Under the pieces are notes generated by a model. It did not search any database. It saw nothing but the letters and a program-made list of their open reading frames with translations, and had not been told where the DNA came from. Position numbers and translations under genes: made by a program. From assembly GCA_001695595.3 (NCBI GenBank), contig MBPM02000147.1:40180-104179 (forward strand): a stretch of DNA of 64,000 nt, given 5' to 3'. How positions within the stretch are numbered: position 1 is the stretch's first letter; each line of letters opens with the position of its first letter. This document shows positions 50,214-63,500 of this stretch, piece by piece. This DNA comes from Plasmopara viticola (Eukaryota > Oomycota > Peronosporomycetes > Peronosporales > Peronosporaceae).

Positions 50214-50647
50214 AGCTTGGGCCCGTCATTTATATGCAGCTACACAGGCTTGTTTTCTCTCTTCTGCGCGATACCCGGCAGGTGCCACAACACATCTCAA
50301 GCCACTTCATTCACTCCCGCCTCCTATATTTTATCGTAGCAGAGGACCAAATTATAGGTTCGTACTGACAATCTACCATCCGCCATTTCGCTGCAGTATT
50401 CCCTTAATGCTAATCTTTTACTTCTCTTAGTTTCGTGTCTAGCATATTCACGAACATTTAAATTGCAATACAATAGCGTTGATCCGAAGGTGTCATGAAC
50501 TTGCTCAAAACAAAGTGCTATCGTCCTTTCAAAAGCAATACGCAAACAAGTCAATCGTCATACCAAAGTCGAGAATTAAGTTTGAGAATTAAGATCCACG
50601 GACGCTGCTGCAATAAAAGGTGTATCAGCAAAGCTGTTTGAATAGTC

Positions 50648-50719
50648 GGGCCTCACCGGGAATCGAACCCGGGACCTCTCGCACCCGAAGCGAGAATCAT
50701 ACCACTAGACCACGAGGCC
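50648..50719 (-). tRNA. tRNA-Pro(CGG) copy 18
   Basis: Identical tRNA; private spacer change cctcttttatt. Confidence 0.95.
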
Positions 50720-51161
50720 AGCTTGGGCCCGTCATTTATATGCAGCTACACAGGCTTGTTTTCTCTCTTCTGCGCGATACCCGGCAGGTGCCACAAACAC
50801 ATCTCAAGCCATTCATTCACTCCCGCCTCTTTTATTTTATCGTAGCAGAGGACCAAATTATAGGTTCGTACTGACAATCTACCATCCGCCATTTCGCTGC
50901 AGTATTCCCTTAATGCTAATCCTTAACTTCTCTTAGTTTCATTTTTGTGTCTAGCATATTCACGAACATTTAAATTGCAATACAATAGCGTTGATCCGAA
51001 GGTGTCATGAACTTGCTCAAAACAAAGTGCTATCGTCCTTTCAAAAGCAATACGCAAACAAGTCAATCGTCATACCAAAGTCGACAATTAAGTTTGAGCG
51101 AATTAAGATCCACGGACGCTGCTGCAATAAAAGGTGTATCAGCAAAGCTGTTTGAATAGTC

Positions 51162-51233
51162 GGGCCTCACCGGGAATCGAACCCGGGACCTCTCGCACCC
51201 GAAGCGAGAATCATACCACTAGACCACGAGGCC
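51162..51233 (-). tRNA. tRNA-Pro(CGG) copy 19
   Basis: Identical tRNA; consensus-like spacer. Confidence 0.95.
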
Positions 51234-51676
51234 AGCTTGGGCCCGTCATTTATATGCAGCTACACAGGCTTGTTTTCTCTCTTCTGCGCGATACCCGGCA
51301 GGTGCCACAAACACATCTCAAGCCATTTCATTCACTCCCGCCTCCTATATTTTATCGTAGCAGAGGACCAAATTATAGGTTCGTACTGACAATCTACCAT
51401 CCGCCATTTCGCTGCAGTATTCCCTTAATGCTAATCCTTAACTTCTCTTAGTTTCATTTTTGTGTCTAGCATATTCACGAACATTTAAATTGCAATACAA
51501 TAGCGTTGATCCGAAGGTGTCATGAACTTGCTCAAAACAAAGTGCTATCGTCCTTTCAAAAGCAATACGCAAACAAGTCAATCGTCATACCAAAGTCGAC
51601 AATTAAGTTTGAACGAATTAAGATCCACGGACGCTGCTGCAATAAAAGGTGTATCAGCAAAGCTGTTTGAATAGTC

Positions 51677-51748
51677 GGGCCTCACCGGGAATCGAACCCG
51701 GGACCTCTCGCACCCGAAGCGAGAATCATACCACTAGACCACGAGGCC
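51677..51748 (-). tRNA. tRNA-Pro(CGG) copy 20
   Basis: Identical tRNA; spacer has the ccattcatt deletion (also in copies 14, 18 and 26). Confidence 0.95.
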
Positions 51749-52190
51749 AGCTTGGGCCCGTCATTTATATGCAGCTACACAGGCTTGTTTTCTCTCTTCT
51801 GCGCGATACCCGGCAGGTGCCACAAACACATCTCAAGCCATTCATTCACTCCCGCCTCCTATATTTTATCGTAGCAGAGGACCAAATTATAGGTTCGTAC
51901 TGACAATCTACCATCCGCCATTTCGCTGCAGTATTCCCTTAATGCTAATCTCTAACTTCTCTTAGTTTCATTTTTGTGTCTAGCATATTCACGAACATTT
52001 AAATTGCAATACAATAGCGTTGATCCGAAGGTGTCATGAAGTTGCTCAAAACAAAGTGCTATCGTCCTTTCAAAAGCAATACGCAAACAAGTCAATCGTC
52101 ATACCAAAGTCGACAATTAAGTTTGAGCGAATTAAGATCCACGGACGCTGCTGCAATAAAAGGTGTATCAGCAAAGCTGTTTGAATAGTC

Positions 52191-52262
52191 GGGCCTCACC
52201 GGGAATCGAACCCGGGACCTCTCGCACCCGAAGCGAGAATCATACCACTAGACCACGAGGCC
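52191..52262 (-). tRNA. tRNA-Pro(CGG) copy 21
   Basis: Identical tRNA; 514 bp from copy 20. Confidence 0.95.
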
Positions 52263-52705
52263 AGCTTGGGCCCGTCATTTATATGCAGCTACACAGGCTT
52301 GTTTTCTCTCTTCTGCGCGATACCCGGCAGGTGCCACAATCACATCTCAAGCCACTTCATTCACTCCCGCCTCCTATATTTTATCGTAGCAGAGGACCAA
52401 ATTATAGGTTCGTACTGACAATCTACCATCCGCCATTTCGCTGCAGTATTCCCTTAATGCTAATCCTTAACTTCTCTTAGTTTCATTTTTGTGTCTAGCA
52501 TATTCACGAACATTTAAATTGCAATACAATAGCGTTGATCCGAAGGTGTCATGAACTTGCTCAAAACAAAGTGCTATCGTCCTTTCAAAAGCAATACGCA
52601 AACAAGTCAATCGTCATACCAAAGTCGACAATTAAGTTTGAGCGAATTAAGATCCACGGACGCTGCTGCAATAAAAGGTGTATCAGCAAAGCTGTTTGAA
52701 TAGTC

Positions 52706-52777
52706 GGGCCTCACCGGGAATCGAACCCGGGACCTCTCGCACCCGAAGCGAGAATCATACCACTAGACCACGAGGCC
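52706..52777 (-). tRNA. tRNA-Pro(CGG) copy 22
   Basis: Identical tRNA; the first gtcgagaatt spacer variant in the run 22-24 lies to its right. Confidence 0.95.
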
Positions 52778-53220
52778 AGCTTGGGCCCGTCATTTATATG
52801 CAGCTACACAGGCTTGTTTTCTCTCTTCTGCGCGATACCCGGCAGGTGCCACAAACACATCTCAAGCCACTTCATTCACTCCCGCCTCCTATATTTTATC
52901 GTAGCAGAGGACCAAATTATAGGTTCGTACTGACAATCTACCATCCGCCATTTCGCTGCAGTATTCCCTTAATGCTAATCCTTAACTTCTCTTAGTTTCA
53001 TTTTTGTGTCTAGCATATTCACGAACATTTAAATTGCAATACAATAGCGTTGATCCGAAGGTGTCATGAACTTGCTCAAAACAAAGTGCTATCGTCCTTT
53101 CAAAAGCAATACGCAAACAAGTCAATCGTCATACCAAAGTCGAGAATTAAGTTTGAGCGAATTAAGATCCACGGACGCTGCTGCAATAAAAGGTGTATCA
53201 GCAAAGCTGTTTGAATAGTC

Positions 53221-53292
53221 GGGCCTCACCGGGAATCGAACCCGGGACCTCTCGCACCCGAAGCGAGAATCATACCACTAGACCACGAGGCC
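53221..53292 (-). tRNA. tRNA-Pro(CGG) copy 23
   Basis: Identical tRNA; 515 bp spacing. Confidence 0.95.
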
Positions 53293-53735
53293 AGCTTGGG
53301 CCCGTCATTTATATGCAGCTACACAGGCTTGTTTTCTCTCTTCTGCGCGATACCCGGCAGGTGCCACAATCACATCTCAAGCCATTTCATTCACTCCCGC
53401 CTCCTATATTTTATCGTAGCAGAGGACCAAATTATAGGTTCGTACTGACAATCTACCATCCGCCATTTCGCTGCAGTATTCCCTTAATGCTAATCCTTAA
53501 CTTCTCTTAGTTTCATTTTTGTGTCTAGCATATTCACGAACATTTAAATTGCAATACAATAGCGTTGATCCGAAGGTGTCATGAACTTGCTCAAAACAAA
53601 GTGCTATCGTCCTTTCAAAAGCAATACGCAAACAAGTCAATCGTCATACCAAAGTCGAGAATTAAGTTTGAACGAATTAAGATCCACGGACGCTGCTGCA
53701 ATAAAAGGTGTATCAGCAAAGCTGTTTGAATCGTT

Positions 53736-53807
53736 GGGCCTCACCGGGAATCGAACCCGGGACCTCTCGCACCCGAAGCGAGAATCATACCACTAGACCA
53801 CGAGGCC
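53736..53807 (-). tRNA. tRNA-Pro(CGG) copy 24
   Basis: Identical tRNA with the gttgggcc 3' flank; spacer deletion ataggtcgtac shared with copies 29 and 37. Confidence 0.95.
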
Positions 53808-54244
53808 AGCTTGGGCCCGTCATTTATATGCAGCTACACAGGCTTGTTTTCTCTCTTCTGCGCGATACCCGGCAGGTGCCACAAACACATCTCAAGCCAC
53901 TTCATTCACTCCCGCCTCCTATATTTTATCGTAGCAGAGGACCAAATTATAGGTCGTACTGACAATCTACCATCCGCCATTTCGCTGCAGTATTCCCTTA
54001 ATGCTAATCCTTAACTTCTCTTAGTTTCATTTTTGTGTCTAGCATATTCACGAACATTTAAATTGCAATACAATAGCGTTGATCCGAAGGTGTCATGAAG
54101 TTGCTCAAAACAAAGTGCTATCGTCAAAAGCAATACGCAAACAAGTCAATCGTCATACCAAAGTCGACAATTAAGTTTGAACGAATTAAGATCCACGGAC
54201 GCTGCTGCAATAAAAGGTGTATCAGCAAAGCTGTTTGAATCGTT

Positions 54245-54316
54245 GGGCCTCACCGGGAATCGAACCCGGGACCTCTCGCACCCGAAGCGAGAATCATACC
54301 ACTAGACCACGAGGCC
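54245..54316 (-). tRNA. tRNA-Pro(CGG) copy 25
   Basis: Identical tRNA; the 509-bp spacing to copy 24 reflects a deletion at tatcgtcaaaagc. Confidence 0.95.
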
Positions 54317-54757
54317 AGCTTGGGCCCGTCATTTATATGCAGCTACACAGGCTTGTTTTCTCTCTTCTGCGCGATACCCGGCAGGTGCCACAAACACATC
54401 TCAAGCCACTTCATTCACTCCGCCTCCTATATTTTATCGTAGCAGAGGACCAAATTATAGGTTCGTACTGACAATCTACCATCCGCCATTTCGCTGCAGT
54501 ATTCCCTTAATGCTAATCCTTAACTTCTCTTAGTTTCATTTTTGTGTCTAGCATATTCACGAACATTTAAATTGCAATACAATAGCGTTGATCCGAAGGT
54601 GTCATGAACTTGCTCAAAACAAAGTGCTATCGTCCTTTAAAAGCAATACGCAAACAAGTCAATCGTCATACCAAAGTCGAGAATTAAGTTTGAACGAATT
54701 AAGATCCACGGACGCTGCTGCAATAAAAGGTGTATCAGCAAAGCTGTTTGAATAGTC

Positions 54758-54829
54758 GGGCCTCACCGGGAATCGAACCCGGGACCTCTCGCACCCGAAG
54801 CGAGAATCATACCACTAGACCACGAGGCC
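54758..54829 (-). tRNA. tRNA-Pro(CGG) copy 26
   Basis: Identical tRNA; spacer has gataccggcagg and ttattcagcag losses. Confidence 0.95.
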
Positions 54830-55268
54830 AGCTTGGGCCCGTCATTTATATGCAGCTACACAGGCTTGTTTTCTCTCTTCTGCGCGATACCGGCAGGTGC
54901 CACAAACACATCTCAAGCCATTCATTCACTCCCGCCTCCTATATTTTATTCAGCAGAGGACCAAATTATAGGTTCGTACTGACAATCTACCATCCGCCAT
55001 TTCGCTGCAGTATTCCCTTAATGCTAATCCTTAACTTCTCTTAGTTTCATTTTTGTGTCTAGCATATTCACGAACATTTAAATTGCAATACAATAGCGTT
55101 GATCCGAAGGTGTCATGAAGTTGCTCAAAACAAAGTGCTATCGTCCTTTAAAAGCAATACGCAAACAAGTCAATCGTCATACCAAAGTCGACAATTAAGT
55201 TTGAACGAATTAAGATCCACGGACGCTGCTGCAATAAAAGGTGTATCAGCAAAGCTGTTTGAATCGTT

Positions 55269-55340
55269 GGGCCTCACCGGGAATCGAACCCGGGACCTCT
55301 CGCACCCGAAGCGAGAATCATACCACTAGACCACGAGGCC
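55269..55340 (-). tRNA. tRNA-Pro(CGG) copy 27
   Basis: Identical tRNA with the gttgggcc 3' flank. Confidence 0.95.
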
Positions 55341-55774
55341 AGCTTGGGCCCGTCATTTATATGCAGCTACACAGGCTTGTTTTCTCTCTTCTGCGCGATA
55401 CCCGGCAGGTGCCACAAACACATCTCAAGCCACTCATTCACTCTCGCCTCCTATATTTTATTGCAGCAGAGGACCAAATTATAGGTTCGTACTGACAATC
55501 TACCATCCGCCATTTCGCTGCAGTATTCCCTTAATGCTAATCCTTAACTTCTCTTAGTTTCATTTTTGTGTCTAGCATATTCACGAACATTTAAATTGCA
55601 ATACAATAGCGTTGATCCGAAGGTGTCATGAACTTGCTCAAAACAAAGTGCTATCGTCCTTTCAAAAGCAATACGCAAACAAGTCAATCGTCATACCAAA
55701 GTCGACAATTAAGTTTGAGCGAATTAAGATCCACCTGCAATAAAAGGTGTATCAGCAAAGCTGTTTGAATCGTT

Positions 55775-55846
55775 GGGCCTCACCGGGAATCGAACCCGGG
55801 ACCTCTCGCACCCGAAGCGAGAATCATACCACTAGACCACGAGGCC
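55775..55846 (-). tRNA. tRNA-Pro(CGG) copy 28
   Basis: Identical tRNA; 3' flank lost about 8 nt (atccacctgcaat) and 5' flank 3 nt (gatacccaggtg). Confidence 0.94.
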
Positions 55847-56286
55847 AGCTTGGGCCCGTCATTTATATGCAGCTACACAGGCTTGTTTTCTCTCTTCTGC
55901 GCGATACCCAGGTGCCACAAACACATCTCAAGCCACTTCATTCACTCCCGCCTCCTATATTTTATCGTAGCAGAGGACCAAATTATAGGTTCGTACTGAC
56001 AATCTACCATCCGCCATTTTGCTGCAGTATTCCCTTAATGCTAATCCTTAACTTCTCTTAGTTTCATTTTTGTGTCTAGCATATTCACGAACATTTAAAT
56101 TGCAATACAATAGCGTTGATCCGAAGGTGTCATGAACTTGCTCAAAACAAAGTGCTATCGTCCTTTCAAAAGCAATACGCAAACAAGTCAATCGTCATAC
56201 CAAAGTCGAGAATTAAGTTTGAACGAATTAAGATCCACGGACGCTGCTGCAATAAAAGGTGTATCAGCAAAGCTGTTTGAATAGTC

Positions 56287-56358
56287 GGGCCTCACCGGGA
56301 ATCGAACCCGGGACCTCTCGCACCCGAAGCGAGAATCATACCACTAGACCACGAGGCC
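56287..56358 (-). tRNA. tRNA-Pro(CGG) copy 29
   Basis: Identical tRNA; 512 bp from copy 28. Confidence 0.95.
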
Positions 56359-56801
56359 AGCTTGGGCCCGTCATTTATATGCAGCTACACAGGCTTGTTT
56401 TCTCTCTTCTGCGCGATACCCGGCAGGTGCCACAAACACATCTCAAGCCACTTCATTCACTCCCGCCTCCTATATTTTATCGTAGCAGAGGACCAAATTA
56501 TAGGTCGTACTGACAATCTACCATCCGCCATTTCGCTGCAGTATTCCCTTAATGCTAATCCTTAACTTCTCTTAGTTTCATTTTTGTGTCTAGCATATTC
56601 ACGAACATTTAAATTGCAATACAATAGCGTTGATCCGAAGGTGTCATGAACTTGCTCAAAACAAAGTGCTATCGTCCTTTCAAAAGCAATACGCAAACAA
56701 GTCAATCGTCATACCAAAGTCGACAATTAAGTTTGAACGAATTAAGATCCACGGACGCTGCTGCAAATAAAAGGTGTATCAGCAAAGCTGTTTGAATAGT
56801 C

Positions 56802-56873
56802 GGGCCTCACCGGGAATCGAACCCGGGACCTCTCGCACCCGAAGCGAGAATCATACCACTAGACCACGAGGCC
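56802..56873 (-). tRNA. tRNA-Pro(CGG) copy 30
   Basis: Identical tRNA; one extra A in the plus-strand gcaaataaaagg left of it. Confidence 0.95.
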
Positions 56874-57316
56874 AGCTTGGGCCCGTCATTTATATGCAGC
56901 TACACAGGCTTGTTTTCTCTCTTCTGCGCGATACCCGGCAGGTGCCACAAACACATCTCAAGCCACTTCATTCACTCCCGCCTCCTATATTTTATCGTAG
57001 CAGAGGACCAAATTATAGGTTCGTACTGACAATCTACCATCCGCCATTTCGCTGCAGTATTCCCTTAATGCTAATCCTTAACTTCTCTTAGTTTCATTTT
57101 TGTGTCTAGCATATTCACGAACATTTAAATTGCAATACAATAGCGTTGATCCGAAGGTGTCATGAAGTTGCTCAAAACAAAGTGCTATCGTCCTTTCAAA
57201 AGCAATACGCAAACAAGTCAATCGTCATACCAAAGTCGAGAATTAAGTTTGAACGAATTAAGATCCACGGACGCTGCTGCAATAAAAGGTGTATCAGCAA
57301 AGCTGTTTGAATAGTC

Positions 57317-57388
57317 GGGCCTCACCGGGAATCGAACCCGGGACCTCTCGCACCCGAAGCGAGAATCATACCACTAGACCACGAGGCC
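57317..57388 (-). tRNA. tRNA-Pro(CGG) copy 31
   Basis: Identical tRNA; 5' flank gcaggtacac as in copy 4. Last of the long run of clean units. Confidence 0.95.
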
Positions 57389-57828
57389 AGCTTGGGCCCG
57401 TCATTTATATGCAGGTACACAGGCTTGTTTTCTCTCTTCTGCGCGATACCCGGCAGGTGCCACAAACACATCTCAAGCCACTTCATTCACTCCCGCCTCC
57501 TATATTTTATCGTAGCAGAGGACCAAATTATAGGCTCGTACTGACAATCTACCATCCGCCATTTCGCTGCAGTACTCCCTTAATGCTAATCCTTAACTTC
57601 TCTTAGTTTCATTTTTGTGTCTAGCATATTCACGAACATTTAAATTGCAATACAATAGCGTTGATCCGAAGGTGTCATGAACTTGCTCAAAACAAAGTGC
57701 TATCGTCCTTTAAAAGCAATACGCAAACAAGTCAATCGTCATACCAAAGTCGAGAATTAAGTTTGAGCGAATTAAGATCCACGGACGCTGCTGCAATAAA
57801 AGGTGTATCAGCAAAGCTGTTTGAATCG

Positions 57829-57900
57829 TTGCCTCACCGGGAATCGAACCCGGGACCTCTCGCACCCGAAGCGAGAATCATACCACTCGATCACGAGGCC
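57829..57900 (-). pseudogene. tRNA-Pro copy 32, damaged
   Basis: Two G are missing at the acceptor 3' side (plus strand cgttgcctcacc), and two D-arm changes are present (plus strand ctcgatcacg for ctagaccacg). The first acceptor pair is lost. Likely non-functional unless these are base-call errors. Confidence 0.75.
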
Positions 57901-58345
57901 AGCTTGGGCCCGTCATTTATATGCAGCTACACAGACTTGTTTTCTCTCTTCTGCGCGATACCCGGCAGGTGCCACAAACACATCTCAAGCCACTTCTTCA
58001 TTCACTCCCGCCTCCTATATTTTATCGTAGCAGAGGACCAAATTATAGGCTCGTACTGACAATCTACCATCCGCCATTTTGCTGCAGTATTCCCTTAATG
58101 CTAATCTCTAACTTCTCTTAGTTTCATTTTTGTGTCTAGCATATTCACGAACATTTAAATTGCAATACAATAGCGTTGATCCGAAGGTGTCATGAACTTG
58201 CTCAAAACAAAGTGCTATCGTCCTTTAAAAGCAATACGCAAACAAGTCAATCGTCATACCAAAGTCGAGAATTAAGTTTGAGCGAATTAAGATCCACGGA
58301 CGCTGCTGCAATAAAAGGTGTATCAGCAAAGCTGTTTGAATAGTC

Positions 58346-58417
58346 GGGCCTCACCGGGAATCGAACCCGGGACCTCTCGCACCCGAAGCGAGAATCATAC
58401 CACTAGACCACGAGGCC
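58346..58417 (-). tRNA. tRNA-Pro(CGG) copy 33
   Basis: Identical tRNA; 5' flank has gatataccggc. Confidence 0.94.
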
Positions 58418-58859
58418 AGCTTGGGCCCGTCATTTATATGCAGCTACACAGGCTTGTTTTCTCTCTTCTGCGCGATATACCGGCAGGTGCCACAAACACA
58501 TCTCAAGCCACTTCATTCACTCCGCCTCCTATATTTTATCGTAGCAGAGGACCAAATTATAGGTTCGTACTGACAATCTACCATCCGCCATTTCGCTGCA
58601 GTATTCCCTTAATGCTAATCCTTAACTTCTCTTAGTTTCATTTTTGTGTCTAGCATATTCACGAACATTTAAATTGCAATACAATAGCGTTGATCCGAAG
58701 GTGTCATGAAGTTGCTCAAAACAAAGTGCTATCGTCCTTTAAAAGCAATACGCAAACAAGTCAATCGTCATACCAAAGTCGAGAATTAAGTTTGAGCGAA
58801 TTAAGATCCACGGACGCTGCTGCAATAAAAGGTGTATCAGCAAAGCTGTTTGAATAGTC

Positions 58860-58931
58860 GGGCCTCACCGGGAATCGAACCCGGGACCTCTCGCACCCGA
58901 AGCGAGAATCATACCACTAGACCACGAGGCC
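58860..58931 (-). tRNA. tRNA-Pro(CGG) copy 34
   Basis: Identical tRNA; spacer cccgtaatgc shared with copy 5. Confidence 0.95.
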
Positions 58932-59375
58932 AGCTTGGGCCCGTCATTTATATGCAGCTACACAGGCTTGTTTTCTCTCTTCTGCGCGATACCCGGCAGG
59001 TGCCACAATCACATCTCAAGCCATTTCATTCACTCCCGCCTCCTATATTTTATCGTAGCAGAGGACCAAATTATAGGTTCGTACTGACAATCTACCATCC
59101 GCCATTTTGCTGCAGTATTCCCGTAATGCTAATCCTTAACTTCTCTTAGTTTCATTTTTGTGTCTAGCATATTCACGAACATTTAAATTGCAATACAATA
59201 GCGTTGATCCGAAGGTGTCATGAACTTGCTCAAAACAAAGTGCTATCGTCCTTTCAAAAGCAATACGCAAACAAGTCAATCGTCATACCAAAGTCGACAA
59301 TAAAGTTTGAACGAATTAAGATCCACGGACGCTGCTGCAATAAAAGGTGTATCAGCAAAGCTGTTTGAATAGTCG

Positions 59376-59447
59376 GGGCCTCACCGGGAATCGAACCCGG
59401 GACCTCTCGCACCCGAAGCGAGAATCATACCACTAAACCACGAGGCC
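59376..59447 (-). tRNA. tRNA-Pro(CGG) copy 35, one D-arm substitution
   Basis: Same as the consensus except C to T in the D stem (GGTTTAG). One extra G lies beside the discriminator. Probably foldable. Confidence 0.88.
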
Positions 59448-59890
59448 AGCTTGGGCCCGTCATTTATATGCAGCTACACAGGCTTGTTTTCTCTCTTCTG
59501 CGCGATACCCGGCAGGTGCCACAAACACATCTCAAGCCACTTCATTCACTCCCGCCTCCTATATTTTATCGCAGCAGAGGACCAAATTATAGGTTCGTAC
59601 TGACAATCTACCATCCGCCATTTCGCTGCAGTATTCCCTTAATGCTAATCTTTAACTTCTCTTAGTTTCATTTTTGTGTCTAGCATATTCACGAACATTT
59701 AAATTGCAATACAATAGCGTTGATCCGAAGGTGTCATGAAGCTGCTCAAAACAAAGTGCTATCGTCCTTTCAAAAGCAATACGCAAACAAGTCAATCGTC
59801 ATACCAAAGTCGAGAATTAAGTTTGAGCGAATTAAGATCCACGGACGCTGCTGCAATAAAAGGTGTATCAGCAAAGCTGTTTGAATCGTC

Positions 59891-59962
59891 GGGCCTCACC
59901 GGGAATCGAACCCGGGACCTCTCGCACCCGAAGCGAGAATCATACCACTAGACCACGAGGCC
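59891..59962 (-). tRNA. tRNA-Pro(CGG) copy 36
   Basis: Identical tRNA; 3' flank gaatcgtcgggcc, a mix of the two flank types. Confidence 0.95.
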
Positions 59963-60401
59963 AGCTTGGGCCCGTCATTTATATGCAGCTACACAGGCTT
60001 GTTTTCTCTCTTCTGCGCGATACCCGGCAGGTGCCACAAACACATCTCAAGCCATTTCATTCACTCCCGCCTCCTATATATTTTAGCAGAGGACCAAATT
60101 ATAGGTTCGTACTGACAATCTACCATCCGCCATTTCGCTGCAGTATTCCCTTAATGCTAATCCTTAACTTCTCTTAGTTTCATTTTTGTGTCTAGCATAT
60201 TCACGAACATTTAAATTGCAATACAATAGCGTTGATCCGAAGGTGTCATGAACTTGCTCAAAACAAAGTGCTATCGTCCTTTAAAAGCAATACGCAAACA
60301 AGTCAATCGTCATACCAAAGTCGAGAATTAAGTTTGAACGAATTAAGATCCACGGACGCTGCTGCAATAAAAGGTGTATCAGCAAAGCTGTTTGAATCGT
60401 T

Positions 60402-60472
60402 GGGCCTCACGGGAATCGAACCCGGGACCTCTCGCACCCGAAGCGAGAATCATACCACTAGACCACGAGGCC
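60402..60472 (-). pseudogene. tRNA-Pro copy 37, one-base deletion in T arm
   Basis: One C is missing (plus strand cctcacgggaatc), leaving 71 nt and disturbing the T stem/acceptor junction. Could be a sequencing error. Confidence 0.65.
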
Positions 60473-60911
60473 AGCTTGGGCCGTCATTTATATGCAGCTA
60501 CACAGGCTTGTTTTCTCTCTTCTGCGCGATACCCGGCAGGTGCCACAAACACATCTCAAGCCACTTCATTCACTCCCGCCTCTATATTTTATCGTAGCAG
60601 AGGACCAAATTATAGGTCGTACTGACAATCTACCATCCGCCATTTCGCTGCAGTATTCCTGTAATGCTAATCCTTAACTTCTCTTAGTTTCATTTTTGTG
60701 TCTAGCATATTCACGAACATTTAAATTGCAATACAATAGCGTTGATCCGAAGGTGTCATGAACTTGCTCAAAACAAAGTGCTATCGTCCTTTAAAAGCAA
60801 TACGCAAACAAGTCAATCGTCATACCAAAGTCGACAATTAAGTTTGAACGAATTAAGATCCACGGACGCTGCTGCAATAAAAGGTGTATCAGCAAAGCTG
60901 TTTGAATCGTT

Positions 60912-60983
60912 GGGCCTCACCGGGAATCGAACCCGGGACCTCTCGCACCCGAAGCGAGAATCATACATCTAGACCACGAGGCC
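60912..60983 (-). pseudogene. tRNA-Pro copy 38, altered D loop
   Basis: Plus strand catacatctagacc replaces cataccactagacc, removing the conserved D-loop GG and altering the A box. Confidence 0.65.
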
Positions 60984-61427
60984 AGCTTGGGCCCGTCATT
61001 TATATGCAGCTACATACAGGCTTGTTTTCTCTCTTCTGCGCGATACCCGGCAGGTGCCACAAACACATCTCAAGCCATTTCATTCACTCTCGCCTCCTAT
61101 ATTTTATTGCAGCAGAGGACCAAATTATAGGTTCGTACTGACAATCTACCATCCGCCATTTTGCTGCAGTATTCCCTTAATGCTAATCCTTAACTTCTCT
61201 TAGTTTCATTTTTGTGTCTAGCATATTCACGAACATTTAAATTGCAATACAATAGCGTTGATCCGAAGGTGTCATGAAGTTGCTCAAAACAAAGTGCTAT
61301 CGTCCTTTAAAAGCAATACGCAAACAAGTCAATCGTCATACCAAAGTCGAGAATTAAGTTTGAGCGAATTAAGATCCACGGACGCTGCTGCAATAAAAGG
61401 TGTATCAGCAAAGCTGTTTGAATCGTT

Positions 61428-61499
61428 GGGCCTCACCGGGAATCGAACCCGGGACCTCTCGCACACCGAAGCGAGAATCATACACTAGACCACGAGGCC
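61428..61499 (-). pseudogene. tRNA-Pro copy 39, anticodon-loop insertion and D-loop deletion
   Basis: An extra base in the anticodon loop (plus strand cgcacaccgaagcg) and a lost base in the D loop (catacactag) make a normal fold unlikely. Confidence 0.75.
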
Positions 61500-61945
61500 A
61501 GCTTGGGCCCGTCATTTATATGCAGCTACACAGGCTTGTTTTTCTCTTCTGCTGCGCGATACCCGGCAGGTGCCACAAACACATCTCAAGCCACTTCATT
61601 CACTCCCGCCTCCTATATTTTATCGTAGCAGAGGACCAAATTATAGGATTGTACTGACAATCTACCATCCGCCATTTTGCTGCAGTATTCCCTTAATGCT
61701 AATCCTTAACTTCTCTTAGTTTCATTTTTGTGTCTAGCATCACATTCACGATTTTTAAATTGCAATACGAATAGCGTTGATCCGAAGGTGTCATGAAGTT
61801 GCTCAAAACAAAGTGCTATCGTCCTTTAAAAGCAATACGCAAACAAGTCAATCGTCATACCAAAGTCGACAATTAAGTTTGAACGAATTAAGATCCACGG
61901 ACGCTGCTGCAATAAAAGGTGTATCAGCAAAGCTGTTTGAATAGT

Positions 61946-62015
61946 GGGCCTCACCGGGAATCGAACCCGGGACCTCTCGCACCCGAAGCGAGAATCATAA
62001 AAAGACCACGAGGCC
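61946..62015 (-). pseudogene. tRNA-Pro copy 40, D arm destroyed
   Basis: The plus strand reads cataaaaagaccacg, two bases short, with the D loop replaced. The spacer here also has changes such as acgatttttaaatt. Confidence 0.8.
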
Positions 62016-62468
62016 AGCTTGGGCCCGTCATTTATATGCAGCTACACAGGCTTGTTTTCTCTCTTCTGCGCGATATCCGGCAGGTGCCACAAACACATCA
62101 CTCAAGCCACTTCATTCACTCCGCCTCCTATATTTTATCGTAGCAGAGGACCAAATTATAGGATCGTACTGACAATCTACCATCCGCCATTTTGCTGCAG
62201 TATTCCCTTAATGCTAATCCTTAACTTCTCTTAGTTTCATTTTTGTGTCTAGCATATTCACGAACATTTAAATTGCAATACAATAGCGTTGATCCGAAGG
62301 TGTCATGAACTTGCTCAAAACAAAGTGCTATCGTCCTTTCAAAAGCAATACGCAAACAAGTCAATCGTCATACCAAAGTCGACAATTAAGTTTGAACGAA
62401 TTAAGATCCACGGACGCTGACGCTGCTGCAATAAAAGGTGTATCAGCAAAGCTGTTTGAATATCGTTG

Positions 62469-62540
62469 GGGCCTCACCGGGAATCGAACCCGGGACCTCT
62501 CGCACCCGAAGCGAGAATCATACCACTAGACCACGAGGCC
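62469..62540 (-). tRNA. tRNA-Pro(CGG) copy 41
   Basis: Identical tRNA; the 3' flank contains an extra tat and a small duplication gacgctgacgctg. Confidence 0.94.
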
Positions 62541-62982
62541 AGCTTGGGCCCGTCATTTATATGCAGCTACACAGGCTTGTTTTCTCTCTTCTGCGCGATA
62601 TCCGGCAGGTGCCACAAACACATCTCAAGCCACTTCATTCACTCCCGCCTCCTATATTTTATCGTAGCAGAGGACCAAATTATAGGATCGTACTGACAAT
62701 CTACCATCCGCCATTTTGCTGCAGTATTCCCTTAATGCTAATCCTTAACTTCTCTTAGTTTCATTTTTGTGTCTAGCATATTCACGAACATTTAAATTGC
62801 AATACAATAGCGTTGATCCGAAGGTGTCATGAAGTTGCTCAAAACAAAGTGCTATCGTCCTTTAAAAGCAATACGCAAACAAGTCAATCGTCATACCAAA
62901 GTCGACAATTAAGTTTGAACGAATTAAGATCCACGGACGCTGCTGCAATAAAAGGTGTATCAGCAAAGCTGTTTGAATCGTT

Positions 62983-63054
62983 GGGCCTCACCGGGAATCG
63001 AACCCGGGACCTCTCGCACCCGAAGCGAGAATCATACCACTAGACCACGAGGCC
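62983..63054 (-). tRNA. tRNA-Pro(CGG) copy 42
   Basis: Identical tRNA; spacer has gatatccggc and ataggatcg, variants limited to the last few units. Confidence 0.95.
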
Positions 63055-63500
63055 AGCTTGGGCCCGTCATTTATATGCAGCTACACAGGCTTGTTTTCTC
63101 TCTTCTGCGCGATATCCGGCAGGTGCCACAAACACATCTCAAGCCACTTCATTCACTCCCGCCTCCTATATTTTATCGTAGCAGAGGACCAAATTATAGG
63201 ATCGTACTGACAATCTACCATCCGCCATTTTGCTGCAGTATTCCCTTAATGCTAATCCTTAACTTCTCTTAGTTTCATTTTTGTGTCTAGCATATTCACG
63301 AACATTTAAATTGCAATACAATAGCGTTGATCCGAAGGTGTCATGAACTTGCTCAAACAAAGTGCTATCGTCCTTTAAAAGCAATACGCAAACAAGTCAA
63401 TCGTCATACCAAAGTCGACAATTAAGTTTGAACGCGAATTAGATCACAGACGGACGCTGCTGCAATAAAAGGTGTATCAGCAAAGCTGTTTGAATTGTCG